This document shows, piece by piece, positions 1-12,404 of a stretch of 64,000 nucleotides of DNA. Each line of letters starts with the position of its first letter. The first letter of the stretch is position 1. This DNA comes from Takakia lepidozioides (lineage: Eukaryota; Streptophyta; Takakiopsida; Takakiales; Takakiaceae): the NCBI GenBank assembly GCA_030704615.1, contig CM060734.1, positions 56,372,042 to 56,436,041 on the forward strand. The letters run 5' to 3'. The notes under the pieces were generated by a model. The model searched no databases, was not told the origin of the DNA, and was given only the letters and a program-made list of their open reading frames with translations. A program made the translations under genes and the position numbers.

Positions 1-3000
1 AATGAAAGTTTGTGGATCATCATGTTGCATGCAAGATCTTCAATGTTTGACAGCATTGTAGATATCCCATCTCAGTCAAGGTGCAATGGGGAACTTTGGA
101 AAAGTTATATCAAGATACCGTCGTTAGCTAGTATATAAGAATTGTGTAGCCCAACCTTGAAGCCTTGTGTTGCAGGTGTTTTAGTGGGTATTGGGGTTGG
201 GTATTGCTGCACATCTCATCTTGGAATGTTGGCATGAAAGAATTGTCCAACGGAATATCGAGAGAATGGAAATGGAGCCTTTCAGCAACCTCCATGGAAG
301 CTTTAACCTTGCTCACCACCCTAGACTGATATAATGTCTAACTTAGCTGATTGTCCTTTTAGATGCTTTTAGGAGCTCTATATTTGTTTACATGGGCAAC
401 AATGTTGGTGGCCCAATGTTTGGGAGGGCAGTGGGCACCTTGCAATCATGGGGTGAAGGCAACCTAGGGTGGCTCAATGATGGAGATCATGAGTCCTTAA
501 TATGTACACAACATTTTAAAAAAAGTTTAAAAACTGAAAATGCAATCCATTGACTAAGAAAGTAGATGAATATATAAGGCAAATTTATTTCAATAAAATA
601 ATTGTGATTAGATTAAGTTGTCGAAATTATAAAGTCAACCTTAAATCATAAACCCTAAACCTCTAAGAAAAACTATGACTAATAAGCCCCCCAAGTTTGC
701 ATGGGCCTGTCCATTAGAAGGTGATCCACGAATTAAAAAGGGGGGTTATAGTAACCTACACCAAGAGTTGTATTAATAACCACTAGGGTAGTTTCTGCCG
801 TTGGCCCAAGCGTCCAGTGTCATCTAAGCCCAAGTGCAATCTCCTATGTATCCAAGTGCGTCTCCTATGTCGAGGTCCAAGTGCGACCTCTAGGGTAGCA
901 TGTGCCATTGGCCCAAGTGTCCAATGTCATCTAAGTCCAAGTGCATCAATATATGAAAGCCAGCCATATATAATCTTTTATTTTCCACAGAGCCTACGAC
1001 CAAATTTGAACCGTTGACCTTTCCCTTGATATCTCTCTTCTTGAGGCTCCGAATCATTGTCCAACGACCAAAAGTACTTGAAATTTGTTTTAGCCATATC
1101 TCATCATTTTTTTTTCCCACATAGGCTATGACCAGATTTGAATCGGAGACCTTTCCCTTGATATCTCTCCCCTCGAGTGTCACCGGAAAGCCCACTTTGT
1201 TATTTTTCGTGAATTTCCAGCAACCAAAAGTACTTGAAATTCCACATCTCCCACACCGCAGGTCCAAAAAATTATGAGACCAAGCCCGTGCACCCCTCCT
1301 TGTCGAGGGCTTTCCAACGGTACCAAGCACCGGGGGTGGGGCCTCGCGATTTGGGACATCTCAACTCTACAAAACGAAACAAAACAAACAAAACAAAACA
1401 AACGTCTCACTTCATGTATTGATCATGTAAGGGGGTGTCCAAAATCATGGTACCCAACAAACTTGCCCAAAGTTTTTGGGAAGGTAGGTTCTTTACGAAA
1501 TTTAGGAAAATTGATAGGGGTTATGACGTTTATAGATCTGAAAAACCAGTGTTGGGTGGGTTTTTAGTTTTTTTCATAACTCGTCCCAAAATATAATTTG
1601 AAAATATGGTCATAACTGGCAGTTTTGGGTATTTCAAAGTTTACAATTATTAATATCCTTCCGGTTATCAAAAAAAAAAAAAAAAAAAAAAACACGCCTC
1701 CCCAAGGCAGCGTAAATGGTGCCTCTTCACCACAAGGGCTACTTCTTCCTGTTGAAAGGTGGACACCTTCATGATACACCATAGCGTAGTTTGAGCCCAC
1801 AACCACATCCAACATGGTATGTGCCCATTACCACTCGGCTAAATGTTGGTTATCTCCGGTTATCAATATTGGATCCCCTGTGCCGGTTAACAAAAAGTCC
1901 AATTATTCTTTGTGATAACTCATGGTTATGCACAATGGCTATCAATACTACATTTTTTTGTTACATATGTGACGGTAATTATCTTTTGTATATGATATTT
2001 TTCACAAATAGAACTTAAATATATATTCTACGTTATTAGTGTCATCATTGTCGGGTTGAGAATCGGAAATGTCCCTCATTCCAGTTATCAATAATACTTC
2101 AAAACTTATTTTTTTCGTTGGATATCAAAGAGTGGTAGGGGGGGTCGGTATCATGTGAGCACAACCCACTAACCTCGGTCATATGAGTTACGTGTTTTCT
2201 CAAAACGGAATAAAGCCATAAGCGGGTATAGACGACTAGTGCATTTGTACGGTACATCTGTGTCAATTCAATGAGGTGAAACCTTTAGTAGTGTAGCCAG
2301 ATGTGAATTTCGCATTGAGAAATGATATGTGATATGGGCACAAACCTAAGCAGCGGTGGGTTTTGCATTGAGAAACCCTTAGTGATATAGCTTGAGTCGA
2401 AACTTTCTTTACAAAATCCCATCATCCAACAATCCCATATCCAAAAGGAATGGGTGGGGACTTTAAAAACCTATTCATCCTTTTAGCTACATTGTGATTT
2501 CATCTCAGGTTGGTTTCGCTAGGCGAAATTATCCATGGGCGAGGACCTTAAATTTGAGGTGAAGCCTCACCGCCCACTCTCGTGCCTGTTATGGAGAAAA
2601 AACCATTAGAATAATATGTTCATAAGCTACTTGTTCTTTATGTGTTAGTTTTGCATCATGGTTAGTTTTGCCAATTTCGTTTCGTTGTGGAAATTTCACG
2701 GAAATTCCACGCTACCCAACCTCCTCTGGTTGTTCTCTACTTTCCTATTTAGCGGAGATTATCAATAAAACAGGTTACCTGATTCTCTCATAACCGCCGG
2801 TTCGGGAGGCATATATCTGTTTTAATTCAGTGGTTCATTTCTGTAGATTGAAGAATTTTGCAAAAATATGGTCTATTTGGCCATTGATCTGCTGTTTGAC
2901 GAAATTGTAGGGATTAATGGTTGAAGTTTAGCAGATTTATGGAGTCGTAAAATATGTATTTTGGTACCTTAGGCTAGAACAGTTTGATTTCTTTCTTTCT

Positions 3001-4172
3001 GTCAATATATTTAGCTCAACGAGCTTTTATTTTTTCCTCGCGGGGACAGTTTACCCATTTGTACAGTCATCCCACTTGGGTCTTTTTATAAAGCCTTGCA
3101 GTCTTGCTTACTCTTGCTCCAGTTCTAATTTGCACCCTGTTCCTGCCTCCCTATCACCGTCTTGATTTCCTTGACTTTCAGTTTTTTCCCCAAACAATCT
3201 TACGCGTGGGCAAATTGCTAAGCTTACCTTTACCGTCCACTCTTTGTTTTTTTCTTTTTTTTTCCTCTTTGAAAAAACATTTAGAGGCCTTGGTAGAAAT
3301 TTTATTGGAATTATTTCTAGTGTATACTCCAAATTATCTGGGGAAAAAATAAACCCTTGATGAGGCTTGAGTACAACCCCTCTTAACTGAATTGGTTTTT
3401 CTGCTGGGTTTTAATAAGGTTAATGAGGTCCTCCATGCCCTTTTCCAATTTAAAAAAAGAACAAAATCCATATAATATAATATAATATCCCTCCCAATGT
3501 CCCCTCGACACCAACCGCCGTGCACCCCGGAGATCCGTATTCCACGTTCGGTAGGCCACGTGGAAACCTGCCACATGTCTGTCAGGTGGCCGGACTGTGG
3601 TGGGGACACGCGACAGTCTGCGGCGCGCTCTGCGTGTTCAAACTCAACGCGGTGGTAGGTATCGCCAAACCCTCTATGATTGGCTGCACTTGTACGCCAC
3701 CCACTCTTCATGTGTTTCGCCAGTCTGGCTATACCCGTGTCCTTGACAAAACCGATGATATATTCGAAGCGACGGAATTGATTTTATGTTTTATAAAAAG
3801 GCTGAGGCCGTCTTAAATTTACATATCATGCTCTCTTATTTAATATAAAATTTAACATATTATGAATAAAAGCACGATATTTCACATTTCATCCGTCCGC
3901 GTTGCCTGCACTGCTGGATGATCAGCACATTCATTCACTGATCTGTCCCAATGATGGATGCTTCATTAATGACAATCATCCGCAGGCTCTCTAAGATGAT
4001 TTGCTGCCCCCATTTACTGCCAGTAGCTTCGAGGCCCTTGTACCTCCATCACTGCTATTTATTCGCCATACCAGAGGCAGACGAGACGTACACAGGGGAT
4101 TGAACCCCCGACGCACTGACGGGCCGGGCCAGCCCTCGCTGCCTTTTTAAACTTACAAAAATGACACCACCA
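1..4172. other. Gene-poor region, no supported gene
   Basis: I see no convincing gene here. Open frames are short, overlap on both strands and show no family motif. The region holds a diverged tandem duplication (985-1245), a 23-base A run (1670-1692) and AT-rich unique-looking sequence. Near 1790, minus strand, there is a weak match to a tRNA B box some 100 bases from the A run, so a degenerate SINE is possible but not shown. Confidence 0.5.
985..1245. repeat. Diverged tandem duplication (~130-bp unit)
   Basis: Two adjacent units share the phrases 'gacctttcccttgatatctc' (near 1015 and 1149) and 'ccaaaagtacttgaaatt' (near 1067 and 1224). They also share a '..ggctatgaccagatttgaa..'-like stretch in diverged form. 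No coding potential is seen. Confidence 0.55.
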
Positions 4173-4240
4173 GTCCGTAGCTCAGCTGGATAGTGCACTG
4201 TGTGCTACCCAGGCGATTGAGGGCTCAAATCCTGCTTACC
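4173..4240 (+). other. tRNA-like sequence (tRNA relic or SINE head)
   Basis: An A-box-like stretch (TAGCTCAGCTGGATAGTGC) is followed about 35 bases later by a B-box-like stretch (GGCTCAAATCC), the spacing of a tRNA gene's internal promoter. The acceptor ends do not pair well and the D and anticodon stems are poor, so this is not a functional tRNA gene. It could be a tRNA pseudogene or the head of a tRNA-derived SINE. On the opposite strand just upstream (about 4095-4125) is another B-box-like stretch (GGGTTCAATCC). Confidence 0.45.
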
Positions 4241-6848
4241 TTGTTAGGTGTGGTTGTATGCTTCATGGCTCATAATTGTGAAATGTCGCTCTCTGGTTTC
4301 CATTTAAAAAACGTAAAAAATAAAAAATAAAATAAAATTCGTACTGTCTCTTAAAGATTAAAAACAAAACAGACGTGAGGACATGGCCTCATTGCAGCTT
4401 TCAAAAAACAGACAAACTTTCATGTTGATGTAGTGTATGATGTAGACTAAATGAATGAATGCTGACAGAGCTGAGAATGTCAAATTCCTCCCACCGTACC
4501 AACTACCAACCTTCTCTTTCAAAGAAAAGGAAAATGAAACCTGTGATCAGAGGCGGGAAGGAAGAAAGAGACACAACAGTGGTCTGGAAAGTTATTTTTT
4601 CTCACTGTAAGGGAGCAGTCCTTCAAAGAGAAAAAATCCTGGGACACTGAACAGAAGCATAGAAGTGTTGGTATTGGAAAGCTAAGGTCACAGGAGGACT
4701 CCTCTTGGACATAACTTTTGCAGACGGACTGCAACTTCCTTGGATTCCCGGCTACTGGGACACAAGTACACTGTCCCTGGCCAGGACTAGGTCAGCAGAA
4801 AGTTTACAAACAGGGAGAAAAATTCACACATGGGTTTTGCTGGGTTTTCCTCCAGTGTTGGTAAGTTATGGCATACAGGGTTTCAAGTTCCTTGGGTATC
4901 AAGTATAAACCCATTGTATGAACCTTTTTTTAATTTTTAATTTTTAGAGAGTATGAACATTAGTATGAAAAAACCGAACTTACCGACTGGTATGAAGAGT
5001 TCCAATACCTAGATTTACTAGGCTTACACTTAGACCACCCGGCCGGTATTTGAAAAATGTAAGACCAGAACAACACTTTTTCCTGTACAACAGTTTGTGG
5101 GTGCAGCTACTGGAAGCTTGGGAGCAAAGGATGTTTGGAATGGGACCCATGGGGGCCAAAGGAGTAAAGTGGAGAGAGAGAGAGAGAGAAAAAGAATTAT
5201 GCAACATGGGGCCCATGAGAATTCTGAAGAGAAGTGCAGGAAATGATGCTTGTTGTTGTGGAGATGTGGAGATGTTGTTGCATAATGAGGCTGTAAAGTG
5301 ATGGGTAGGTGCCCACCATTTTGGGCTTTTGGGTAGCCTGGCTCCCAATGACAACCCCCATAAGCTGGTGGGATTCTTCCACCGGCCATGGGCAATTGGT
5401 TGGGGGCATTCATGGGCTTCTGCCATTGTTCCAAGTTGTTGAAAGATCCACTCACAACTGTCGGTGTTTGCTTGCTGTCTCATACAACCCACCTCCAACA
5501 GTGTAAGTTATCATTCTCACGACTTATCAAAGTCCATGACCACATTGGATATTTTGGGGCGGATTGTACTTGCAGGCTTGAATTTGTGGGTTGATTTCAT
5601 TCAATGATGTGGCCCCAAAGAGCACAATTATTGAATCCTTGGATTGGGAGCCTGACCAATGAATGGGTTCTCTGTTTTTCTGCTGACTAGGCTTATAAAA
5701 TAAGATGATGTGTCTCTCCCTGGATATACCATCCCAAATTTGGAGGAAAATAAAGGACAAAGTAGATCTAGCTTGCAAAACAGTACAAGACTCTTCTCCC
5801 AAACACAGATCTCCATTCAGTTATTCCTTCATTGTGGTACCAAATTTAGTAGTCCATGAGCTATTAGTTAGAAAACACATAAATTTAGTTCACTGCTGCC
5901 ACTATTGGAGAATTTTTTCTTGGGTAATGTGGCTTGTTTTTCTTAAACTGTATATTTTTATGTCTTAGGGTTATTATTATTACTAGGGTTTCCAAACCCC
6001 AATTAGATTTACTTCAAAGTCGGATGAGATAAATAATCTTTTGGGTAATAGGTAATGTGCCCAACAGTTCCATCAACCAGAACCAGGCCTAAATTATTCA
6101 GTGGTGGGTTCACACTCAAATGCTCTCACAGCCTGCATACACTGACTTCTTCGCTAGATACACGCAAAAAGAGATACAGGCCTTGATCTCCCCCCTTGGA
6201 AATAAAGCAAGCAAGGGAGAGAAGAGACAGATTTGGGGTTACCTAAGTTTGTTCTAGGAAAAGCTGATTGGAATATAAGTAGTAAGTGGATGCAAATAGG
6301 TGTAGATATGTTGGGCAGTTTATGGTAAGTATAGTGGTGGGCAAAGTAAAGTAAGAGCCTCGAGTGCTGCGTCCAGCTTTTGGTCTCTGACAGCATGACG
6401 TCGGAGAGCAATCATGTAGGTCCAGCTGCTCTGGGGTGCTCTGGATCACTCACATGCCAGAGAAGTATCATGCCTGCAGTTTCAACCATGTCAGCAGATG
6501 TGCAAGTTGTCTCTGAAGAGAGTTTGGTGCATGGGTGGACAATCAGGCTAGAGATTCGGATGCTCTAGACTCACCACACTGGGCTAAGGGGGAAGTGTTG
6601 ATCCAAGAGGAGGATCGAATTACCCAGTACTTAAGAGAGAGATTGTCTGGGAGAAAGAGAAGTTTTCATCTCGGATCAGTCAGAAATCTATCGGAGGTCG
6701 TGCCTATGTATAGACAAATTCGCAGGTGAGGACATTCTTCCAGGAAGTCCGCCCAGGTCGAGCTGCAGGTGAAGAGGGCAGCTTGCTGGTAGTCATCTCT
6801 GATGCGGTCTTTGAGAATTTGAGGTGTACAGATTGCTGGGGGAGAACC
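4241..6848. other. Upstream region of the GT34 gene, no supported gene
   Basis: The longest frame is minus strand, 4980-5498. It has no recognisable motif, lies over competing frames on the other strand and contains low-complexity GA/CT sequence (5171-5190). The last several hundred bases before 6849 may be promoter and 5' leader of the glycosyltransferase gene. Short upstream frames (for example from 6380 and 6535) would act as upstream ORFs if transcribed, but no transcript start can be read from sequence. Confidence 0.4.
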
Positions 6849-8519
6849 ATGAAAAAGAGCGATGCAGATAAGGGTCATGCGCACTCAAGTGGGGACGGAT
6901 GCCTCCCAGGGGTCTCAAAGTTCCTTGGTGGGCTCAAAGGAAGACATGGCCAGAAGCTGCAATACAAGACCGTGTATGTTGTGTGTTTTGGTGCTCTTAT
7001 CTGCACATTGGTCCTGTGGGGTGCTGTTAGGCAGGCCGGTCTGAGTACTCAATCTTCCGCTCCCCAAGAACCCGTGAAGCAACTGACGCCCGAGGAGGTA
7101 AAGAGACAGCTGAGGACGATAGACAAACAGTTGCAACAAGTTCTGAATGTCAGCAAGCAATTCACAAAGTTTGGGCCCAGAATTCATGACTGGGACAAGC
7201 AGCGCGAGCTTGCAAAACAGAAGTATGCAAATGCGACAGGTAGTAATAATAAAAAGCCCCGCATTATGCTCATCACGAGTTCCCACCCACAAGCGTGTGA
7301 TAACAAACAAGGCGACCAGATGCTTCTGAAGGCAATAAAAAATAAAATGGACTACTGCCGCCTCCACGGCATTGAGATCTACTACAACATGGACAAAATA
7401 GACGATGAGATGGACATATGGTGGGTGAAAGTGTTTCTTACTCATATGCTGATGCTTGAGCACCCGGAGGTAGACTGGTTCTGGTGGATGGACAGTGATG
7501 CGATCTTTACAAACATGAACTTTCAGCTGCCCCTCGACAAGTACAAGGGGTACAACCTGGTGGCCCATGGCTGGGACGACGCGATCTATGATAAAAGGAG
7601 CTGGTTAGGCCTCAATGCAGGCGTCTTCATTCTTCGGAACTGCCAGTGGTCAATGGATTTGCTACACTCCTGGGCGCCTATGAGCCCCAAGGGTGCTATC
7701 AGAGATACAATAGGCCCACTGCTCTCATCCGCCCTCCCTGACAGACCACAAGGAGAGGCCGACGACCAGTCTGCACTGGTATACCTCATGGTCACAGACA
7801 GGTAAGATCATGCTGCTTTGTGGGCAAAGTGAAGCTGCTGTGAGCTGTAGTATTGACTAGAAAAGGCCAGCCCAGAAATTTGCAAGCGTGATCAATTTGG
7901 GAAACCGAAAAGACGGAGTGCCAAGTCACTCTTGACAAAGCGGCAGCTCTCGATTTCAAGGTTTCAATGGATCGATGTATTGACATATAAGGTTTGTGGT
8001 GCAGGAAAAAGTGGGGTTCCAAGGTGTTCTTGGAGAACTCCTACTACTTCCAAGGTTACTGGCGGATTCTGACAGAGAATTATGAGGATATGATGGCAAA
8101 ATATGAGCCAGATGCGGGCGAACATCAATATCCTTTTGTGACCCATTTCTGTGGTTGCGAGTTCTGCTGTGGCGCACCCAATCGCGAATACACGAGGGAC
8201 CAGTGTATCAAGCAAATGGAACGGGCTTGCAACTTTGCAGACAATCAAATCATTGAACGATATGGCTTCCAACACCGCTCGCTTGAGACTATCGCGGTTG
8301 AGCCCATCAGACCTACACCTGCTGTAAGTCCAGATCGAGCTCTTCCAGACACACTTGTGCCTCTATCTCACATTTAAGCCATTAGCTGGTGGGCACAACA
8401 GTGACACAAGAATGCTTGGTTTGGAAAGTAGAATAATCTGAAAGAGTATCATGCTGAAGCTACTTAATCACTGAAGCTAACGTTGCCCACAGAATGTAAT
8501 CCATCAGCAGCTGGCCTAG
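6849..8519 (+). CDS. XXT: GT34 family xyloglucan xylosyltransferase-like (GMA12/MNN10 fold)
   Basis: Predicted Golgi type II glycosyltransferase of family GT34, which in plants adds alpha-1,6-xylose to xyloglucan (XXT) or galactose to mannan. The first in-frame ATG of the conserved protein is at 6849. Residues 41-60 form one hydrophobic membrane anchor, then a stem, then the catalytic domain. The DxD metal/UDP-sugar motif is DSD at 215-217, inside WWMDSDAIF. Other family signatures are HGWDD, GLNAGVFILRN, WAPMSPKG, EADDQSALVYL and VTHFCGC. Exons are 6849-7801, 8005-8323 and a short 8493-8519. Introns have GTAAGA..GCAG and GTAAGT..CACAG ends and phases fit. The total of 432 aa is close to the usual ~450. 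If the last intron is retained, the frame instead stops at 8377. No damage is seen. XXT and galactomannan galactosyltransferase cannot be told apart by eye. Confidence 0.93.
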
Positions 8520-11500
8520 TGGGTGCTGGAACTTTCCCTTGAAATTCTTAGGTCAGAGTCTACAGCGAAATCTTCACTGACGCTCAAAGTCATTCATGTT
8601 AATCCTGGTTATGCGTATGGTAGCCAAATCTAAGGGCTCAGGGGAGAGTTTGCTTCATCGGTCAAAGTATTCAAAAGAAGCAGCTCAACCATTCATTTAG
8701 AGGGTAAAGAAGGCAGTAATCCTGCAGGAATTCTCGTATTTTCCATCTTCACTTTGGCCTTCTCTTCCCTTGTTCTCTGCGAGGGGCATCTATGACCTTA
8801 AGTGCATAGCATCCTGTAAATAACTCGGTTTTGGAGGTGAATGAGTCACCAATGTTTGCTGCTCATGACCTGTTTCCTAACAATGTTGTGGAATTTGTTG
8901 CAGTGAGTGCCACCCACTTACAATTAAGGAGCCTTGTCCCAGTTCCTCATGCGAAAATGTCGGTCATCTGTTCCGATCCTGGTCATACATTTGTGTCAGC
9001 TCAGCGGCTACCCTTGTATATGAAGCCCTGTAATCTCAGTAAACTTTCAGCTCCTTGCAACCATTAGATGTTGCATGATGACACTGGTGAGTTTCTCTTG
9101 TCATTCTTTCTACAAGTAAGCCCCGTCTTGCAATTGCAAACATTCTCTACTTCTGAGTGTGACGGGTAGAGGGGAAGGAGGAAGGCGGATTTTGATAGGG
9201 AACAGAAATAGGAGAGAACACATACCAACCAAGGTTCAGAAAGGAATAAGAGGGGGCGGTGGTACGCATGTCAATTACAATAATTTACTTTAGATGATGA
9301 AGCTGTAACATGTTGAGGGGGGCAGCAAGGCTACCGGCTCCTTTGCTGCACAGCAATGACTGTACTATTGGCAGTCTCTTGTACCTTAGGAAGTGCTTGC
9401 ATCAGGGCCACACCAGCTCAATCCTACCATATCAATGGGTCTGTTTGAAGACGTATTTGGGCAGGGTTTTTGTTGGCTAGTTCCAGCCTTATAGAGGGGT
9501 AGGCTGTGAAAGAGATTTGCGTTGAAGGCACTGTTCATACAAGAACTGTTCTATGGAGGCTTGTTCCACCAATTCTAATCAGTGAAGAAAGCATGCGTCA
9601 CTGGTTATTAGGGTCTTCAAAAGCTGTTTGGTGAGTGCTTGTAGCAAAGTTCTATGGGTTCTTAGAGCTTGCAATGGATATCCAGGGCACCCATCTCTCT
9701 CACCCTTGTCTGGACTTAGGGCAAACTAGTGCTGGTACCTGCCTGCCTTCAAAGAATTGCAGGGAGGTTTCTGCAAAAGTAGTGAATTGACTCTCTCGAG
9801 AGAGTCTTGTGGTGCATACTGCTGCTCGTGATGGTTTCCTGTCCTCCATTCAGTACGCTGTGGAGTATGCAACGAAAAAGTTTCCACTATTGAACACATC
9901 ATTTAATCAACTCATGAGTGTTCAACCAGAGGGGGCTTGCAATAGAATAATCAGCACCATAAGGGAACATATCATAGCACACTGTGACATGTTAATAACT
10001 CAATGGCTACCATAGGATACGCGCTGTACAGAATTTGCAGATGAATGGACTACTGTCAGAATGGTTACCAGTAGGTAGAAGTGGCGGTTTTTTCTGCTTG
10101 ATGCTGCTCGAAGTTCTGTGACAACTTCTGTAGGTGTTTTTGTGTTGTTGGACAGCCAATAGCATTCTATTGCAATTTGTGTACACAGTGTCCATGAAAC
10201 AACACCAACTTTCTTGAAAATCCTTACTGCGAAAAGGTTTTCAGATTGTTCCTTTCATGATGAGAGTGCTTCATCTCCGAATCCATCCACAACTGTGAAA
10301 ATTGTGTGGCTTTGCTAGTGATCCCTGTGTGTTTAGTGGGTTCACATTATTCCACAACCTCTCCACAACACACAAGAAGAGGAAAGCTGGATCACCGCTT
10401 CAAGAGGATTGTGAACGTGTACTAAGGCTGAGGTGACAGCATCATATATATATCAGAACGTACACTGAGCAGGCGTTCAGGTTTTGGGGGGAATTTAGTA
10501 GATTGCAGTGTTCCTCAAAGCTCCCCAAAAATTCCGCCCAAAAATGAGTCAGACTGCAGGGGGTACTGGATTGACAGATACCTGACTTTAAGCTTTGGGT
10601 AGGATCCGATACATGCACAGAAACATAGGATCTTCCTGGAGGTGTTTTCCCAATTCGACAGCACAGAGGAAGAAGTTATAAGCCTGGCAGGACAGCCCGC
10701 ACAATGGTCTCTCGGGACTCGGGACATCAGACTGGGGGACGTACTGCATCGTGGGACACCTGACTTAAAAATCCGAGTACGGTAGATGTATATAAACGTA
10801 GAGATTCAACGTGGGGGAGAAGCCCCAATGACAGACATTCAGCCTCTTCCGCTAGTTCGGTCCCTGAACAGCCCAGTCTTGCATTGAAGTAGTGAATGCT
10901 CTTTGGTTAGGTGTCTGAAGCTTGCATGCATGCCAGAAAGCATGGCATTGAGCAGACTTCTCAGGATCTCATCAATGTTTAAAGATTCTCTCCATATCCA
11001 TGTGGCATGGTTGCCTGAGCACAAATGGCTTTCGTACCTAAGAACTCCACTGATCCACGAGGGTAATACACCAATGCATTGTTGAAAACCAGTAATAGGT
11101 CGCGGAAAAAATCCCTGCTGCCTGAGGAGGCACCCCTCCACAAGCCGCATACGTACAATTGTCAATGTCTCCGAAGAATAAGCAGATTATATCTAGAGCC
11201 CTGCATGTATATATGGCGATCACATATTGGACAACGTGAAACCCGCTATCCTTCGGTTCCTCCTCGACTCCTCTGCACCTGCCACCCACTTACAGCTGCA
11301 AGGTTAAAAGCATGAAGAAGCTCCTCCTACATCCTTGTAGAAAAGGCCCTATTTGCTGGTGAGCCTCACTCCATCTCAGAAGAATTAAACCGTCATCAAT
11401 CACGTAAGAAGAGACACATTTCAGCTATCGAGACCTCAAAATGGATCCATAATCCTCCTGGCTGGTAGGACCAATGAAGTAATCCAGAGTAGTGCATGCT

Positions 11501-12404
11501 GCCTCGCGTTGGATTCCTCTAACATCCGCCATCATGTTCATATTTGGGAGATCTTCAATATAAGGGTCACAAATTTTGGTAAGGGGTAGGTCCAAAACAG
11601 AGAGCTCAAGGACCCCGATACCATGGATTGCTTCTCATACGATGAATAAAAGACTTCCACGCGCATCCACCCAACATGGCCCCATTGCCCGCCATCGACT
11701 CCTTTGGTTTCGAGGAGAAGAGCAAAACGTCCCAAAAGCGTTCTCTTGATCACAGAATTCAGGAACTTGGGTACATATGTCGTTTGTCCATCTCGCTCCA
11801 AGGAATGGGTTCAGAAGCTGAAGCATTTTGAGAATTGTTCGATTTGTTCTTTCTTTCCACAAAGATTGCTTATACTACCTGCCTTTCTACCTCTTCATGG
11901 TCTCTTCCACCTCCTCGTGAGCTCGCCTACTAAGCTACAGTAGCTCATCTGACGATGGTGGGAAATCTAACGGTCATGGGCTCATCTCTCCTACCTCTTC
12001 AGCTACTACCTCTTCAAATCTAGAAAACCAGATCCCGAGTATGCGAAACCAAATCCATGAGTTTGGGCAAATCGCGTGTCCCTGCGCTTGTGGTTCTTGG
12101 GTCCCTTCCGCTTTCATGGGCAGTTGGCGCATCATCATTCACCACGGCCATCTTGACAAGATCTGACTAAGAAAAAATGGTGTATTTGAGGCCGTACACA
12201 CCTCCAGAGCGACAACGGAAGAGAAAGTTGCAATGCCATGTTCGCAGAGTCTTCGTGGAGAGGATTCGGACGGGCAGTCTATTTCTATGGAATAATAATG
12301 TGGCATGCTGATGAAGTGTCCTCTTCTATCCTGATCTTGCAAGCAACGGTTGTTTGATCGAAGTCAGCACCTTCAACACTGTTTATAGTACTGTTGTGTA
12401 AACC
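8520..12404. other. Intergenic, nothing recognised
   Basis: The first few hundred bases are probably the 3' UTR of the GT34 gene. Beyond that, frames are short with no motif. Two diverged similar blocks lie near 10548-10640 and 10727-10810 ('gac(t/g)..gggg.acgtact', 'acctgactt'). No RNA gene or transposon end was found. Confidence 0.45.

Noticed and set aside
4173-4240. Functional tRNA gene
   Set aside because: A- and B-box-like stretches are present but acceptor, D and anticodon stems do not pair properly.
4980-5498. 172-aa minus-strand frame as a gene
   Set aside because: No motif, low-complexity Ser/Leu stretch from a GA repeat, and competing frames on both strands.
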